A stretch of 64,000 bases of DNA from Devosia enhydra (GTDB lineage: Bacteria > Pseudomonadota > Alphaproteobacteria > Rhizobiales > Devosiaceae), in contig NZ_FPKU01000001.1 of assembly GCF_900119845.1 (NCBI RefSeq), positions 330,883-394,882 on the forward strand, given 5' to 3'. A program made the position numbers and the translations under genes. Below, in pieces: positions 1 to 9,077 of this stretch (positions are counted from its first letter, which is position 1; each line of letters starts with the position of its first letter). Below the pieces are notes generated by a model. The model was given only the letters and a program-made list of their open reading frames with translations. It was not told the origin of the DNA and searched no databases.

Positions 1-1091
1 ATGCCCATGTGGTGGAAGGCGCCACCGATATTCGCATCGCCACCGCCGATGGGCGGGAATTTCCGGTGGATATGGTGCTCGACGATGCCCGCTCCGATCT
101 TGCCGTGCTGCGCGTGCGCGATGCCGACGCGGCGACGTTCCCGGCGCTGAGCTTTTCGGATTCCGATGCGCTCGAGGTCGGCGATCTCGTTCTCGCCATC
201 GGCAATCCGTTCGGGGTGGGGCAGACGGTGACCAGCGGCATCGTCTCGGCGCTCGCCCGCACCGGGGTCGAAAGCTCCAACTACGAATTTTTCATCCAGA
301 CCGATGCGGCGATCAATCCGGGCAATTCGGGCGGTGCGCTGGTTGATCTCTCCGGCCGGCTGGTGGGTATCAACACCGCCATCTTCACCCGCTCGGGCGG
401 CTCGATCGGCATCGGCTTTGCCATTCCCGCCAATATGGCGAAGGTCGTTGCCGAAGCCGGCATTGCCGGGGGGCAGCTGGTCCGGCCGTGGCTTGGTGCC
501 CGCACGCAGGAGGTTTCCGCCGATATCGCCGCAAGCCTCGGGCTCGAGCGGGCACGGGGCGCGCTCGTCACCGAACTGGCAGCCGATGGCCCCGCTGCCC
601 GCGCCGGGCTCGCGGTCGGCGATGTCGTGCTGAGCCTCGACGGACAGGCAATCGACCAGCCCAGCGCCCTCGATTTTCGCCTCGCGACGCGGCCCGTGGG
701 CGGCAGCGCCGAGCTCGTGTTCTTCCGCGATGGCCAGCAATATCGGGCCAGCCTGCCGCTCGCCGCCGCGCCCAGCGCCGGGGATGCCGCCATCGCCGAT
801 ATCTCCGGCAACACGCGTTTTGCCGGCACAAGCGTCGAAACCCTGGGCCCGGCGGTCGCTCAGGAGCTCGGCCTGCCCTTCGAGGCGCAGGGCGTCGTCG
901 TGCGCGCCGTCGATCCGCGCTCGCCGGCGGCCCGCCTTGGCCTGAGGCCGGGCGACATCATCCTCAGCCTCAACGACACCGAGATCGTCGATGCGGAGGG
1001 TTTCGCGCGGCTCGTCGATCAGCGGCCAGAGGCCTGGCGCATCGTGCTCCAGCGCGGCGGCCGCGTGCTGCGCTCCATCGTCAGCGGGTGA
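1..1091 (+). CDS. HtrA/DegP-family periplasmic serine protease, 5' end cut by window
   Basis: Trypsin-like protease with two PDZ domains that degrades or refolds damaged envelope proteins. The gene enters from the left: the frame is open from base 3, and the codon at 6-8 gives the histidine of an A-H-V-V motif, the usual catalytic His context. The catalytic Asp is in S-D-L-A-V-L (about 96-98) and the nucleophilic Ser in N-P-G-N-S-G-G (327-329), so the triad is complete. PDZ1 spans roughly 480-760 and PDZ2 roughly 860-1080. The signal peptide and protease N-terminus lie outside the window, and the GTG at 9 is not a real start. The stop is 3 nt before rarA. Confidence 0.93.
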   Translation, partial: AHVVEGATDIRIATADGREFPVDMVLDDARSDLAVLRVRDADAATFPALSFSDSDALEVGDLVLAIGNPFGVGQTVTSGIVSALARTGVESSNYEFFIQTDAAINPGNSGGALVDLSGRLVGINTAIFTRSGGSIGIGFAIPANMAKVVAEAGIAGGQLVRPWLGARTQEVSADIAASLGLERARGALVTELAADGPAARAGLAVGDVVLSLDGQAIDQPSALDFRLATRPVGGSAELVFFRDGQQYRASLPLAAAPSAGDAAIADISGNTRFAGTSVETLGPAVAQELGLPFEAQGVVVRAVDPRSPAARLGLRPGDIILSLNDTEIVDAEGFARLVDQRPEAWRIVLQRGGRVLRSIVSG

Positions 1092-1094
1092 TTC

Positions 1095-2423
1095 GTGGTT
1101 GATCTCTTTGGCCCCGATGCTCCGCCCGACCGTCGGCCCGAGGCCGACGATCCCGGCCGGCCGCTTGCCGACCGGCTGCGGCCGCGCAGCCTCGACGATG
1201 TCATCGGCCAGCAGCACCTGCTCGGTCCCGGCGGTACGCTGCGCCGCATGATCGCGGCCGGCCGGCTGGGCTCGCTGATCCTCTGGGGGCCGCCGGGCAC
1301 CGGCAAGACCACCGTGGCGCGGCTTCTGGCCGATGCGGTGGGCTATCGTTTTGAGCAGATCTCGGCGGTCTTTTCGGGCGTCGCCGATCTCAAGAAGACT
1401 TTCGAGGCCGCCCGCACCGCCCGCCGGGCCGGTGCCACGACATTGCTGTTCGTCGATGAAATTCACCGCTTCAACCGCGCCCAGCAGGACAGTTTCCTGC
1501 CGGTGATGGAAGACGGCACTCTCGTGCTGGTGGGCGCCACCACCGAAAATCCGAGCTTCGAGCTCAACGCCGCGCTCATGTCGCGGGCCCAGGTGCTGCG
1601 CTTCCAGTCGCTCGATGCCGAAAACCTCGAAGCTCTCGTCACCCGGGCCGAGGCGGTGATGGGCCACCCCGTGCCGCTGACCCCGGAGGCGCGGCAGATG
1701 CTGATCGGCTTTGCCGATGGCGACGGCCGCGCGCTGCTGGGGCTGGTCGAAGAGGTCTCGAGCGCCGCAGCGCCGGGCGAAACGCTCGATGAAGCCGGCC
1801 TCATGGATGTGGTGCAGCGCCGCGCGCCCATCTATGACAAGGCGCAGGACGGGCACTACAACCTCATTTCTGCGCTGCACAAGACCATTCGCGGCTCCGA
1901 CCCCGATGCCGCGCTCTATTATTTCGCCCGCATGATCGTGGCGGGCGAGGACCCGCTCTATCTCGCCCGCCGGCTCATCCGCATGGCGGTGGAGGATATC
2001 GGGCTGGCCGATCCGCACGCCCTGCCGCAGGCGGTCGCCGCCCGCGATGCCTATGAGATGCTTGGGTCGCCCGAAGGCGAGCTGGCGCTGGCGCAGGCCG
2101 TCGTCTACCTGGCGTCCGCGCCCAAGTCGAACGCCGTCTATACCGCTATGAAGGCCGCCATGCAGGTGGCCAAGGCGAGCGGCTCGCCGCTGCCGCCCAT
2201 GGCCATTCTCAACGCCCCGACCAAACTCATGAAGGGCGAGGGCTATGGCGCGGGCTATATCTACGATCACGATACGCCCGAAGGCTTTTCGGGGCAGGAG
2301 TACTTTCCCGAAGCGCTCGGCCGGCAGAATTTCTACGCTCCGGTCGAGCGCGGTTTCGAACGCGAAATCAAGAAGCGGCTCGATTATTTCGCCCGCCTCC
2401 GCACCCGCCGGGGGGATCAATAG
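1095..2423 (+). CDS. rarA: Replication-associated recombination protein A (AAA+ ATPase)
   Basis: RarA/MgsA clamp-loader-like AAA+ ATPase acting at stalled replication forks. 442 aa, normal for the family. Walker A G-P-P-G-T-G-K-T at residues 65-72, Walker B ending in D-E at 121-122 followed by I-H-R-F-N, and sensor-1 G-A-T-T-E-N-P-S-F near 147-155. The C-terminal half carries the family's tetramerisation region ([11 protein letters not shown], and the K-L-M-K segment near residue 380). Start is GTG, 3 nt after the protease stop, so the two are probably co-transcribed; htrA-rarA adjacency is common in Alphaproteobacteria. Confidence 0.95.
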   Translation: MVDLFGPDAPPDRRPEADDPGRPLADRLRPRSLDDVIGQQHLLGPGGTLRRMIAAGRLGSLILWGPPGTGKTTVARLLADAVGYRFEQISAVFSGVADLKKTFEAARTARRAGATTLLFVDEIHRFNRAQQDSFLPVMEDGTLVLVGATTENPSFELNAALMSRAQVLRFQSLDAENLEALVTRAEAVMGHPVPLTPEARQMLIGFADGDGRALLGLVEEVSSAAAPGETLDEAGLMDVVQRRAPIYDKAQDGHYNLISALHKTIRGSDPDAALYYFARMIVAGEDPLYLARRLIRMAVEDIGLADPHALPQAVAARDAYEMLGSPEGELALAQAVVYLASAPKSNAVYTAMKAAMQVAKASGSPLPPMAILNAPTKLMKGEGYGAGYIYDHDTPEGFSGQEYFPEALGRQNFYAPVERGFEREIKKRLDYFARLRTRRGDQ

Positions 2424-2546
2424 AGCTTTCGTCCCCGCATGGGCACCGAAGTCTGTGAGCATCTTGTGGCGATCCCCCGCTTTGTCTTGCGAATGACCAA
2501 CAAGTTGCGCACTCTCTCGCTCTGATACGGATCGGGGGAGGGGTGG

Positions 2547-3206
2547 CTGGTCGTCTTCACGCCGGAATGGGCGCCATTCACCATCGCTCTGCTCGTCATG
2601 CTCGCCATTGGCGCGCTGGAAGTGCTCGCACTGCTTGCGGGTTTCTCGCCCTCAGCGAGCATTGAAGCAGCACTTCCCGAAATCGACCTGCCCGACGCCC
2701 CTGAACTGAGCGGCGCCGAATTCGGGCCGTTCTCGCTGATTCTCGGCTGGCTCTCGGTGGGGCGGCTGCCGCTGCTGGTGCTGCTGATCATCTTGCTCTC
2801 AAGCTTTGCGATCACTGGCTATTCGCTGCAATGGGCTACCATCGCGGCCACGGGCGCGGCCCTGCCGCCGCTGCTGGCCAGCCTCGTCGCACTGGTCGGC
2901 GGTGCCTTCGGCATGCGCCATTTCGGGCGCTGGCTCGGGCGCATCTTCCCGCGCGACCACTCCGAGGCTGCCAGCCAGGCCGAGCTCGTGGGCAGCTACG
3001 CCACCATCATCCGGGGCGAGGCGAAGCCGGGCCAGCCCGCCGAGGCCAAGGCGCAGGATCTGCGCGGGCGCACCCATTACCTGCTCGTGGAGCCGCGCGA
3101 TGCCGACGCTCGCTTTGCGGCCGGCGCGCGCGTCTTCATCGTTTCCCGCAATCGCACCATCTATCGAGCGGTCGACCGACTCGATCCCACCGAGGACCCG
3201 TCCTGA
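2547..3206 (+). CDS. YqiJ/NfeD-like membrane protein with OB-fold, partner of flotillin
   Basis: Resembles E. coli YqiJ: an N-terminal hydrophobic segment, a second pair of membrane segments (about 55-105 from the internal ATG), the motif I-P/F-P-R-D-H-S and a C-terminal soluble OB-fold of NfeD type. Such proteins work with flotillins in membrane microdomain organisation. The first ATG (2598) sits inside the first membrane helix. The frame stays open back to a stop at 2523-2525, and homologues start about 17 residues earlier. No ATG, GTG or TTG exists there, so I place the start at CTG 2547, just after a GGGGGAGGGG ribosome-binding sequence (2533-2543). The stop overlaps the flotillin start. 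Function is inferred; the start codon is uncertain. Confidence 0.7.
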   Translation: MVVFTPEWAPFTIALLVMLAIGALEVLALLAGFSPSASIEAALPEIDLPDAPELSGAEFGPFSLILGWLSVGRLPLLVLLIILLSSFAITGYSLQWATIAATGAALPPLLASLVALVGGAFGMRHFGRWLGRIFPRDHSEAASQAELVGSYATIIRGEAKPGQPAEAKAQDLRGRTHYLLVEPRDADARFAAGARVFIVSRNRTIYRAVDRLDPTEDPS

Positions 3207-4930
3207 TGTTCGATCTGGTCTATGTCGCCACCATCGCCGCCATCATCGTCTTTGCGCTCTTTGTCATCGGGATGGTGCTATCGCGGCTCTATCGCCGTGC
3301 CTCGAAGGAAATCTCCTTCGTGCGCACCGGGTTTTCGGGCCAGAAGGTCATCGTCAATGGCGGCGCCCTCGTGCTGCCGGTGCTGCACGAAATCATCCAG
3401 GTCAACATGAACACGCTGCGCCTCGAGGTGCGTCGCACCAACGAGCAGGCGCTGATCACCAAGGACCGTATGCGCGTCGACGTGCAGGCCGAGTTCTATG
3501 TGCGGGTTCAGCCCACCGTCGAATCGATCGCCAATGCCGCCCAGACGCTGGGGCGGCGCACGCTCGAGCCGGGCGCGCTCAAGGAGCTGGTCGAGGGCAA
3601 GTTCGTGGATGCCTTGCGCGCCGTCGCCGCCGAAATGGCGATGGAGGAACTGCACGAGCAACGCGTCAGCTTCGTGCAGAAGGTGCAGGCTGCCGTCTCG
3701 GAGGACATTCTCAAGAACGGCCTCGAGCTGGAATCGGTCTCTCTCACCGGGCTAGATCAGACCAATCGTGAATTCTTCAACCCCAACAACGTCTTCGATG
3801 CCGAGGGTCTCACCAAGATGACCCAGGCCATCGAGGATCGGCGCAAGCTGCGCAACGATATCGAGCAGAACACGCAGGTCTCCATCGAGCGCAAGAACCT
3901 CGATGCCGAGCAGCAAAAATTCACCATCTCGCGCGACATGGAGTTCGCCCGGCTGGAGCAGGAGCGCGAGATCCAGATTCGCCGCGCCGAGCAGAACGCG
4001 CTGATCGCCCAGCAGGAGGCAGATCGCGACCGCGAGGCCCAGCAGGCCAAGATCGTCGCCCAGCAGCGCGTGCGCGAGGCCGATATCGCCTCGGGCCAGG
4101 TGGTCAAGGAGCGTGAGATCGCTACCGCCCTCGCCGTCGAGGCCGCTGCGGTGGAAAAGGAAAAGCAGATCCTCCTCGCCCGCCAGGCGAGCGATATCGC
4201 CGTCGCCATCAAGAGCCGCGAAAAATCCGTGGCCGATGCCGAAGCCGACAAGGCCCGCGCACTCGCCGCGCAGGCGTCCGAAGAGGTCACCACCGCGCGC
4301 GAAACCGCCATTGCCGACCGCGACAAGCAGATCCAGCTGATCGAGGCGCGCAAGGCCGCCGAGCAGCAGGCCATCGCCATCACGGTGGCCGCCGATGCCG
4401 ACAAGAAGGCGGCGCTCGACCGGGCCGAGGCGCTGCGCATCGAGGCGGAAGCCGAGGCCGAAAAGGCGCGGCTGACCGCCAAGGGCCAGTCCGATGCCGA
4501 AAAGCTGCGGGCCGAGGCGCAGGCGGCGCTCTACCGCGTCGAGGCCGATGGCAAGCTCGCCGTCAACCAGGCGGCCAATACGCTGAGCCCCGAGCAGATC
4601 GCCATGCAGGTGCGGCTGGCCCTCATTGCGGCGCTGCCGGCCATCATCGCGGAATCGGTGAAGCCGATCCAGAACATCGACGGCATCAAGATCCTGCATG
4701 TCGACGGGCTAGGGGGCGGCATGGCGACCTCCACAGGCAGCGCGGGCGGCGGGCAGGGCGGTGGCATTGCCGACCAGGCCGTCGATGCCGCCCTGCGCTT
4801 TCGCAGCCAGGCCCCGCTCGTCGATGCGGTGATGAAGGAGTTGGGGCTTTCGGGCGGGTCGCTCGAAGGGCTGGTCGGCGGGGTCACGCAGACGGGCGCT
4901 TCACCTTCCGCATCCACCGCCGCAGAGTAA
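3206..4930 (+). CDS. Flotillin family protein (YqiK-like)
   Basis: 574-residue SPFH/flotillin protein, a scaffold of membrane microdomains. One N-terminal membrane anchor (about residues 3-25), SPFH/band-7 domain to about residue 200, then a long charged Ala/Glu/Lys/Arg-rich coiled coil (about 200-470), and a Gly/Ala-rich tail of the flotillin C-terminal type. ATG at 3206 overlaps the stop of the upstream YqiJ-like gene (TGATG), so translation is probably coupled. Longer in-frame openings start further upstream but would read through the upstream gene. Length and operon match the E. coli yqiJ-yqiK pair. Confidence 0.9.
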   Translation: MFDLVYVATIAAIIVFALFVIGMVLSRLYRRASKEISFVRTGFSGQKVIVNGGALVLPVLHEIIQVNMNTLRLEVRRTNEQALITKDRMRVDVQAEFYVRVQPTVESIANAAQTLGRRTLEPGALKELVEGKFVDALRAVAAEMAMEELHEQRVSFVQKVQAAVSEDILKNGLELESVSLTGLDQTNREFFNPNNVFDAEGLTKMTQAIEDRRKLRNDIEQNTQVSIERKNLDAEQQKFTISRDMEFARLEQEREIQIRRAEQNALIAQQEADRDREAQQAKIVAQQRVREADIASGQVVKEREIATALAVEAAAVEKEKQILLARQASDIAVAIKSREKSVADAEADKARALAAQASEEVTTARETAIADRDKQIQLIEARKAAEQQAIAITVAADADKKAALDRAEALRIEAEAEAEKARLTAKGQSDAEKLRAEAQAALYRVEADGKLAVNQAANTLSPEQIAMQVRLALIAALPAIIAESVKPIQNIDGIKILHVDGLGGGMATSTGSAGGGQGGGIADQAVDAALRFRSQAPLVDAVMKELGLSGGSLEGLVGGVTQTGASPSASTAAE

Positions 4931-5023
4931 GTCGGCAGCGACGCCCCGGGCGCATGCCCGCCCTGCTGCCGGCCCGGTGAAAAGAGGTTTCCACTTTTTC
5001 GGGAAAGGCACTAGAAGGCGGGG

Positions 5024-5407
5024 ATGAACGCTTTCCTTCTCGTTGGTCTCGGCGGCGCGCTCGGCGCCATCGCCCGCTATGGCTCGGGTGTCCTTACCGG
5101 ACGCTTCTGGCCCAGCGCCTTTCCGATCGTCACCTTGTCGATCAATGTCCTTGGCTCATTGCTGATGGGCCTGCTGATCGGCGCGCTGGCGCGCTTCACG
5201 CCCGCCTGGCAGGCAGAAGCGCGGCTTTTTCTCGCCATCGGGGTGCTGGGCGGCTTCACCACATTTTCGAGCTTTTCGCTCGACACCATCGCGCTGATCG
5301 AGCGCGGCGAGATCGGCCAGGCCCTTCTCTATGTCGGGCTGTCGGTTGTTCTGTCGCTCGGCGCCTTGGCGCTGGGGCTGGTTGTGATGCGGGGAGTGCC
5401 GGCATGA
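5024..5407 (+). CDS. crcB: Fluoride ion channel CrcB/FluC
   Basis: 127-residue four-helix membrane protein that forms the dual-topology fluoride exporter Fluc. Family signatures are present: G-G-x-x-G-A-x-x-R-Y at the N-terminus, the N-x-x-G-S-L-x-x-G helix-break region near residues 40-50, and G-F-T-T-F-S-S-F carrying the polar track (about 74-81). Stop overlaps the start of the pseudouridine synthase gene by 4 nt. A fluoride riboswitch was looked for upstream (4931-5023) and not recognised. Confidence 0.93.
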   Translation: MNAFLLVGLGGALGAIARYGSGVLTGRFWPSAFPIVTLSINVLGSLLMGLLIGALARFTPAWQAEARLFLAIGVLGGFTTFSSFSLDTIALIERGEIGQALLYVGLSVVLSLGALALGLVVMRGVPA

Positions 5408-6396
5408 GCGGAGTGCGTCAGCAGATCGTCGCGCGCGACGAGGATGGCATGCGGCTCGACCGCTGGTTTTCGGTGCATTTCCCGCAGATCGGCTTCGGCC
5501 ATCTCCAGAAGATCCTGCGCTCCGGCCAGGTGCGCGTCGATGGCGGCCGCGTCAAGGCCAATGCAAGGCTCGTTTCGGGGCAGGTGGTGCGCATTCCGCC
5601 CGTCGAGCCGGCGCCCGACCGCGTCGCGGGCGTGCCCGACAGCAAGGATGCGCAATTCCTGCGCGAGCTGATCCTTTATGAGGATGACGATCTCTACGTC
5701 TTCAACAAGCCCCATGGCCTCGCCTCGCAGGGCGGTTCGGGCACCAAGCGCCACATGGATGGGTTGCTCAAGAGCCTCACCGGTCGCGATGGCGAAGCCC
5801 CGCGGCTTGTCCACCGGCTCGATCGCGATACGTCGGGCTGCCTCGTAGTGGCCAAGACCCGCGCTGCCGCGACCCATTTCGGCGCCGTGTTCAGCTCGCG
5901 TTCGGCCCGCAAGATCTACTGGGCGGTGGTTGCCGGCAATCCCACCCCGCGCCAGGGCCGCATCTCGTGCTTCCTCGCCAAGCAGCAGAAGGGCGATGGC
6001 GATGGCGAACAGATGGTGGTCGTCTCCAACGGCACGCCGGGCGCGGTGCACTCGATGACCCATTATTCGGTCACCGACACCGCCAGCCGCCGCTTTGCCT
6101 GGGTGACGCTGAAGCCCGTCACCGGCCGCACCCATCAGCTGCGCGTGCACATGGCCGAGCTCGGCACGCCCATCATCGATGATCCGCGCTATTTCAACAT
6201 CGAGAACTGGCAGCCCGCGCCCGGGCTGGGCGAGGGGCTGCATCTGCATGCTCGCCGCATCAGCCTGCCCTTGCGCGATGGCTCGCGGCTCGATATTTCG
6301 GCGCCGCTGCCCCCGCATATGCAGCAGAGCTTTGATGCGCTGGGTTTCGATGCCGAGCGCTATGACGTTCAGGATGTGGATCCGGAGACCGCCTGA
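5404..6396 (+). CDS. rluC: RluC/RluD-type 23S rRNA pseudouridine synthase
   Basis: 330-residue RluA-superfamily pseudouridine synthase. An S4 RNA-binding domain occupies about residues 15-75 (R-L-D-R-W-F ... V-R-V-D-G-G-R-V). The catalytic motif H-R-L-D-R-D-T-S-G has its Asp at residue 140. Further conserved blocks are F-N-K-P-H-G near 100 and G-R-T-H-Q-L-R-V-H near 242. Presence of S4 supports RluC/RluD rather than RluA; the exact uridine target cannot be read from sequence. ATG overlaps the crcB stop, and its own stop overlaps the HAD gene start. Confidence 0.88.
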   Translation: MSGVRQQIVARDEDGMRLDRWFSVHFPQIGFGHLQKILRSGQVRVDGGRVKANARLVSGQVVRIPPVEPAPDRVAGVPDSKDAQFLRELILYEDDDLYVFNKPHGLASQGGSGTKRHMDGLLKSLTGRDGEAPRLVHRLDRDTSGCLVVAKTRAAATHFGAVFSSRSARKIYWAVVAGNPTPRQGRISCFLAKQQKGDGDGEQMVVVSNGTPGAVHSMTHYSVTDTASRRFAWVTLKPVTGRTHQLRVHMAELGTPIIDDPRYFNIENWQPAPGLGEGLHLHARRISLPLRDGSRLDISAPLPPHMQQSFDALGFDAERYDVQDVDPETA

Positions 6397-7055
6397 TGCT
6401 CGTGATGTTCGACATGGATGGCACGCTGATCGATACCCAGGGCCTGATCTGCGAGCACATGGCGGGCGCCTTTTCGGGCCACGGCCTGCCGGCTCCCACA
6501 GATGCCGATGTGCGCTCGATCATCGGGCTCTCCCTGCCCATCGCCATCGGCCGGCTCGCCGCAAGCGAGGATGCGGTGCTCATCGATGGGCTGGTGTCGA
6601 GCTACAAAACGCTCTATCGCGCCTCGCTCGAACTCAATGCCGATCGTGAGCCGCTCTATCCGGGCGCCCGCGATGCGCTCGACCGGCTCAACGCTAAAAC
6701 CGAGACGCTGCTCGGCATCGCCACCGGCAAAGGGCTCAACGGCGTCAATCGCATCCTCGGGCTGCACGGGCTCGAGAAGCACTTCGTCACCCTTCAGACC
6801 CCCGACCACAACCCCTCCAAGCCCCATCCCGGCATGCTCCTGCGCGCGATGGGTGAGACCGGCAAGGCGCCGGGCGAAACCGTTATGATCGGCGATACCG
6901 CCTTCGACATGGAGTTGGCCAAATCCGCCGGCGCCTTCGCCATTGGCGTCACCTGGGGCTATCACGACCGCGAGTTGCTGCTGGGGGCGAAGGCCGACAT
7001 CCTTATCGACAGCTATGACGATCTCGATGCCGCCATAGAGAAGGTGATGGCCTGA
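6396..7055 (+). CDS. HAD-IA hydrolase, phosphoglycolate-phosphatase-like
   Basis: 219-residue haloacid-dehalogenase phosphatase. Motif I is D6-M-D8-G-T, motif II is I-A-T-G-K (near residue 109) and motif IV is I-G-D-T-A-F-D with a preceding Lys in K-P-H-P-G-M. The helical cap between motifs I and II marks subfamily IA, like Gph. The substrate is unknown. It may be a housekeeping detoxifying phosphatase, since it is translationally coupled (ATG overlaps the upstream stop, and its stop overlaps the next ATG) in an rluC-HAD-ATP12 gene string. Confidence 0.85.
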   Translation: MLVMFDMDGTLIDTQGLICEHMAGAFSGHGLPAPTDADVRSIIGLSLPIAIGRLAASEDAVLIDGLVSSYKTLYRASLELNADREPLYPGARDALDRLNAKTETLLGIATGKGLNGVNRILGLHGLEKHFVTLQTPDHNPSKPHPGMLLRAMGETGKAPGETVMIGDTAFDMELAKSAGAFAIGVTWGYHDRELLLGAKADILIDSYDDLDAAIEKVMA

Positions 7056-7843
7056 TGCGCGACCAGCTCGAAGACGCCGCCCTGCACCGCGACGATGGCT
7101 ATGGCCGGGCGCAAAAGCATATTCAGCAGACCTTCCCCAAGCGCTTCTATGCCGAAACCGGCGTCGCCGAGACGCCCGAGGGCTGGGCGGTCACCCTCGA
7201 TGGCAAGCCCATGCGCACCCCGGGCCGCAAGCCCGTGCGCGTGCCCACCCGCGCGCTGGCCGAAACCATCGCCACCGAATGGGCCGGCATGGGCACGCAT
7301 ATCATGCCCAACCAGATGCCGGTGACGCGGCTGGTCAATTCCGCCGTCGAGACCGGCCCCGAGGGCGCCGCCGCGCTGCGCCAGTCGATCCACCAATATG
7401 CCGCCGGCGATCTGCTGCTCTATCGGGCCGAATACCCGACCGATCTCGTGGCAGCGCAGGAGGCGGCCTGGGACCCGATCCTCGTCGGCCTCGCGCGCCG
7501 GTTCGAGATCGTCTTCCAGCCCACCATCGGCATTCTGCACCAGCAACAGCCGGCCACGACGCTCGCCCGGCTCGCGGCCCTGCTCGAGCCCGAGGATCAT
7601 TTCGCGCTGGCCTCGATGGTCGCCATCACCGGCATCACCGGGTCGGGGCTCATCGCCATCGCCTATCGCCACAGTCTTGTCACCCGCGAGCAGGCGCTGA
7701 CCGCCGCCTATGTCGATGAAGACCACAATATCCGCATGTGGGGCGAAGATGAGGAGGCGGCCGCCCGCCGCGCCGACAAGATCGCCGATTTCGATGCGGC
7801 GCTGGCGCTGCTGGCTAGGCTGCCCGGCGCCCCGTCCGCATGA
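7055..7843 (+). CDS. ATP12-family F1-ATPase assembly chaperone
   Basis: 262-residue ATP12 (AtpAF2) family protein, which chaperones the F1 alpha subunit before ATP synthase assembly in mitochondria and is retained in Alphaproteobacteria. Typical features: K-R-F-Y near residue 30, W-A-V-T-L-D-G-K-P-M-R-T-P (about 46-58), and E-W-x-x-M near residue 76. The ATG overlaps the HAD stop (TGATG). The 3' end overlaps the convergent glycosyltransferase gene by 29 nt. Confidence 0.9.
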   Translation: MRDQLEDAALHRDDGYGRAQKHIQQTFPKRFYAETGVAETPEGWAVTLDGKPMRTPGRKPVRVPTRALAETIATEWAGMGTHIMPNQMPVTRLVNSAVETGPEGAAALRQSIHQYAAGDLLLYRAEYPTDLVAAQEAAWDPILVGLARRFEIVFQPTIGILHQQQPATTLARLAALLEPEDHFALASMVAITGITGSGLIAIAYRHSLVTREQALTAAYVDEDHNIRMWGEDEEAAARRADKIADFDAALALLARLPGAPSA

Positions 7844-9077
7844 GGTCTTCGAGAAGCGCCACGGCATTGGCCGTGCCGTTCTCCTTGGCGAGCTTGAAGG
7901 CGAGCCGCTCCGCCGCCAGCGCATAATCCGGGTCGGTCGTCAGATCCTTGAGCTTTGCCGCGAGGATCTCGGCCGTCAGCGCCTTGAGCGGCACAGGTGC
8001 CGGCCCGCAGCCCAGCGCATGCACGCGCGAGGCCCAGAACGGCTGGTCCACCGTCTGCGGAACAATGAAGCCGGGGCGCCCCAGATGCAGCCCGGCAGAG
8101 GTCGTGCCGGCCCCGCCATGATGCACCACGGCCTTCACATGGGCAAAGAGCCGGTCATGCGGGGCGTGTTCGATGGGAAAGACCGTCGCGGGCAGGGCGC
8201 TGGGATCGATCCCGCCCCAGCCGCGTGCCACCACCGCCCGCCCGCCCCAGAGCGCCATGGCCTCTTTCAGGATCTGCGTGTTGCGGGCGGCCCCGAACGG
8301 CATCGAGCCGAAGCCGATATAGACCGGCGTGTCGCCGGCCGAGAGAAAGGTTTTGAACTCGGCCGAAGGCTGCCAGCCGCTGTTGTCGGCCAGCCGGTAA
8401 TATCCGGTTACATGGGCGCTGGCCGGCCAGTCTGCCGGGCGGGGTGAAACCAGCCCCGAATAGCAATGCAGGACCGGCAGCAATCTGCCGTCGACATCCT
8501 TGAAGAACCCGCCGCGCCTGAGCGGGGGCAGGGCCAGCAGCTCGGCCCGCAGTCTCTTGCGCGCGCGGTTGAAATAGGCCTGCTGCGCCTCCATCCCCCG
8601 GTAGGAAAGGCGGTTGAGGGCCCGCCCCATCTGCCGGGCGCCGAAGATGCAGAGCGGAAAATCCCCCGTCGGCACCAGCGGCTGGGGCGCAATCATCGCC
8701 ACGGGCACCTGGAGCGCCTCGGCAAAATCGATGCCGAAGCTCGTATTCATGTTGAGCACGATGAGGTCGGCGCCCTGGCACATCTGCCAGCCGGCCCGGC
8801 CGGCTGCGTCCACGAGTTCAAGCCCCTGCTTCAGAAGGGCGGGCACGTTGGAGAGGGCGCGCGAGGACATCGCCTTGTCAAAGCGCGTCTGGCTCAAAAG
8901 CGCCTGGATATTGCCACCCAGCGACTGGTAGGGCACCCCATAGCTCGTGACGAAGCGCTCGAAATCGCCGGGCGCGCCCAGCACCACCTCGTGCCCGCGC
9001 GCCTTGAGCCCCAGCGCGAGCGCCAAGAAGGGCTGCACGTCGCCCTGCGTGCCGATGGTCATCAGCGCTATGCGCAT
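7815..9077 (-). CDS. GT1-type glycosyltransferase (UGT / sterol- or rhamnosyl-transferase-like)
   Basis: 420-residue GT-B glycosyltransferase transferring a nucleotide sugar to a lipophilic acceptor. The N-terminus M-R-I-A-L-M-T-I-G-T-Q-G-D-V-Q-P-F is the hallmark of the sterol 3-beta-glucosyltransferase/rhamnosyltransferase group. The C-terminal donor site reads V-H-H-G-G-A-G-T-T-S-A-G followed by P-Q-T-V-D-Q-P-F-W-A. I chose the ATG at 9077 because the family starts at this strand; an ATG at 9110 adds 11 unrelated residues. The acceptor is unknown. CrtX-type carotenoid glucosyltransferases belong to this superfamily and a crt locus lies 24 kb away, but nothing here proves a link. Confidence 0.82.
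   Translation of the reverse strand: MRIALMTIGTQGDVQPFLALALGLKARGHEVVLGAPGDFERFVTSYGVPYQSLGGNIQALLSQTRFDKAMSSRALSNVPALLKQGLELVDAAGRAGWQMCQGADLIVLNMNTSFGIDFAEALQVPVAMIAPQPLVPTGDFPLCIFGARQMGRALNRLSYRGMEAQQAYFNRARKRLRAELLALPPLRRGGFFKDVDGRLLPVLHCYSGLVSPRPADWPASAHVTGYYRLADNSGWQPSAEFKTFLSAGDTPVYIGFGSMPFGAARNTQILKEAMALWGGRAVVARGWGGIDPSALPATVFPIEHAPHDRLFAHVKAVVHHGGAGTTSAGLHLGRPGFIVPQTVDQPFWASRVHALGCGPAPVPLKALTAEILAAKLKDLTTDPDYALAAERLAFKLAKENGTANAVALLEDLMRTGRRAA

Noticed and set aside
3752..4699. Long open frame opposite the flotillin coiled coil
   Set aside because: Repetitive Leu/Gly/Asp sequence mirrors the coiled-coil codons on the other strand; no start site or domain.
4931..5023. Fluoride riboswitch upstream of crcB
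   Set aside because: The conserved crcB-motif core and pseudoknot pattern could not be recognised in these 93 nt.
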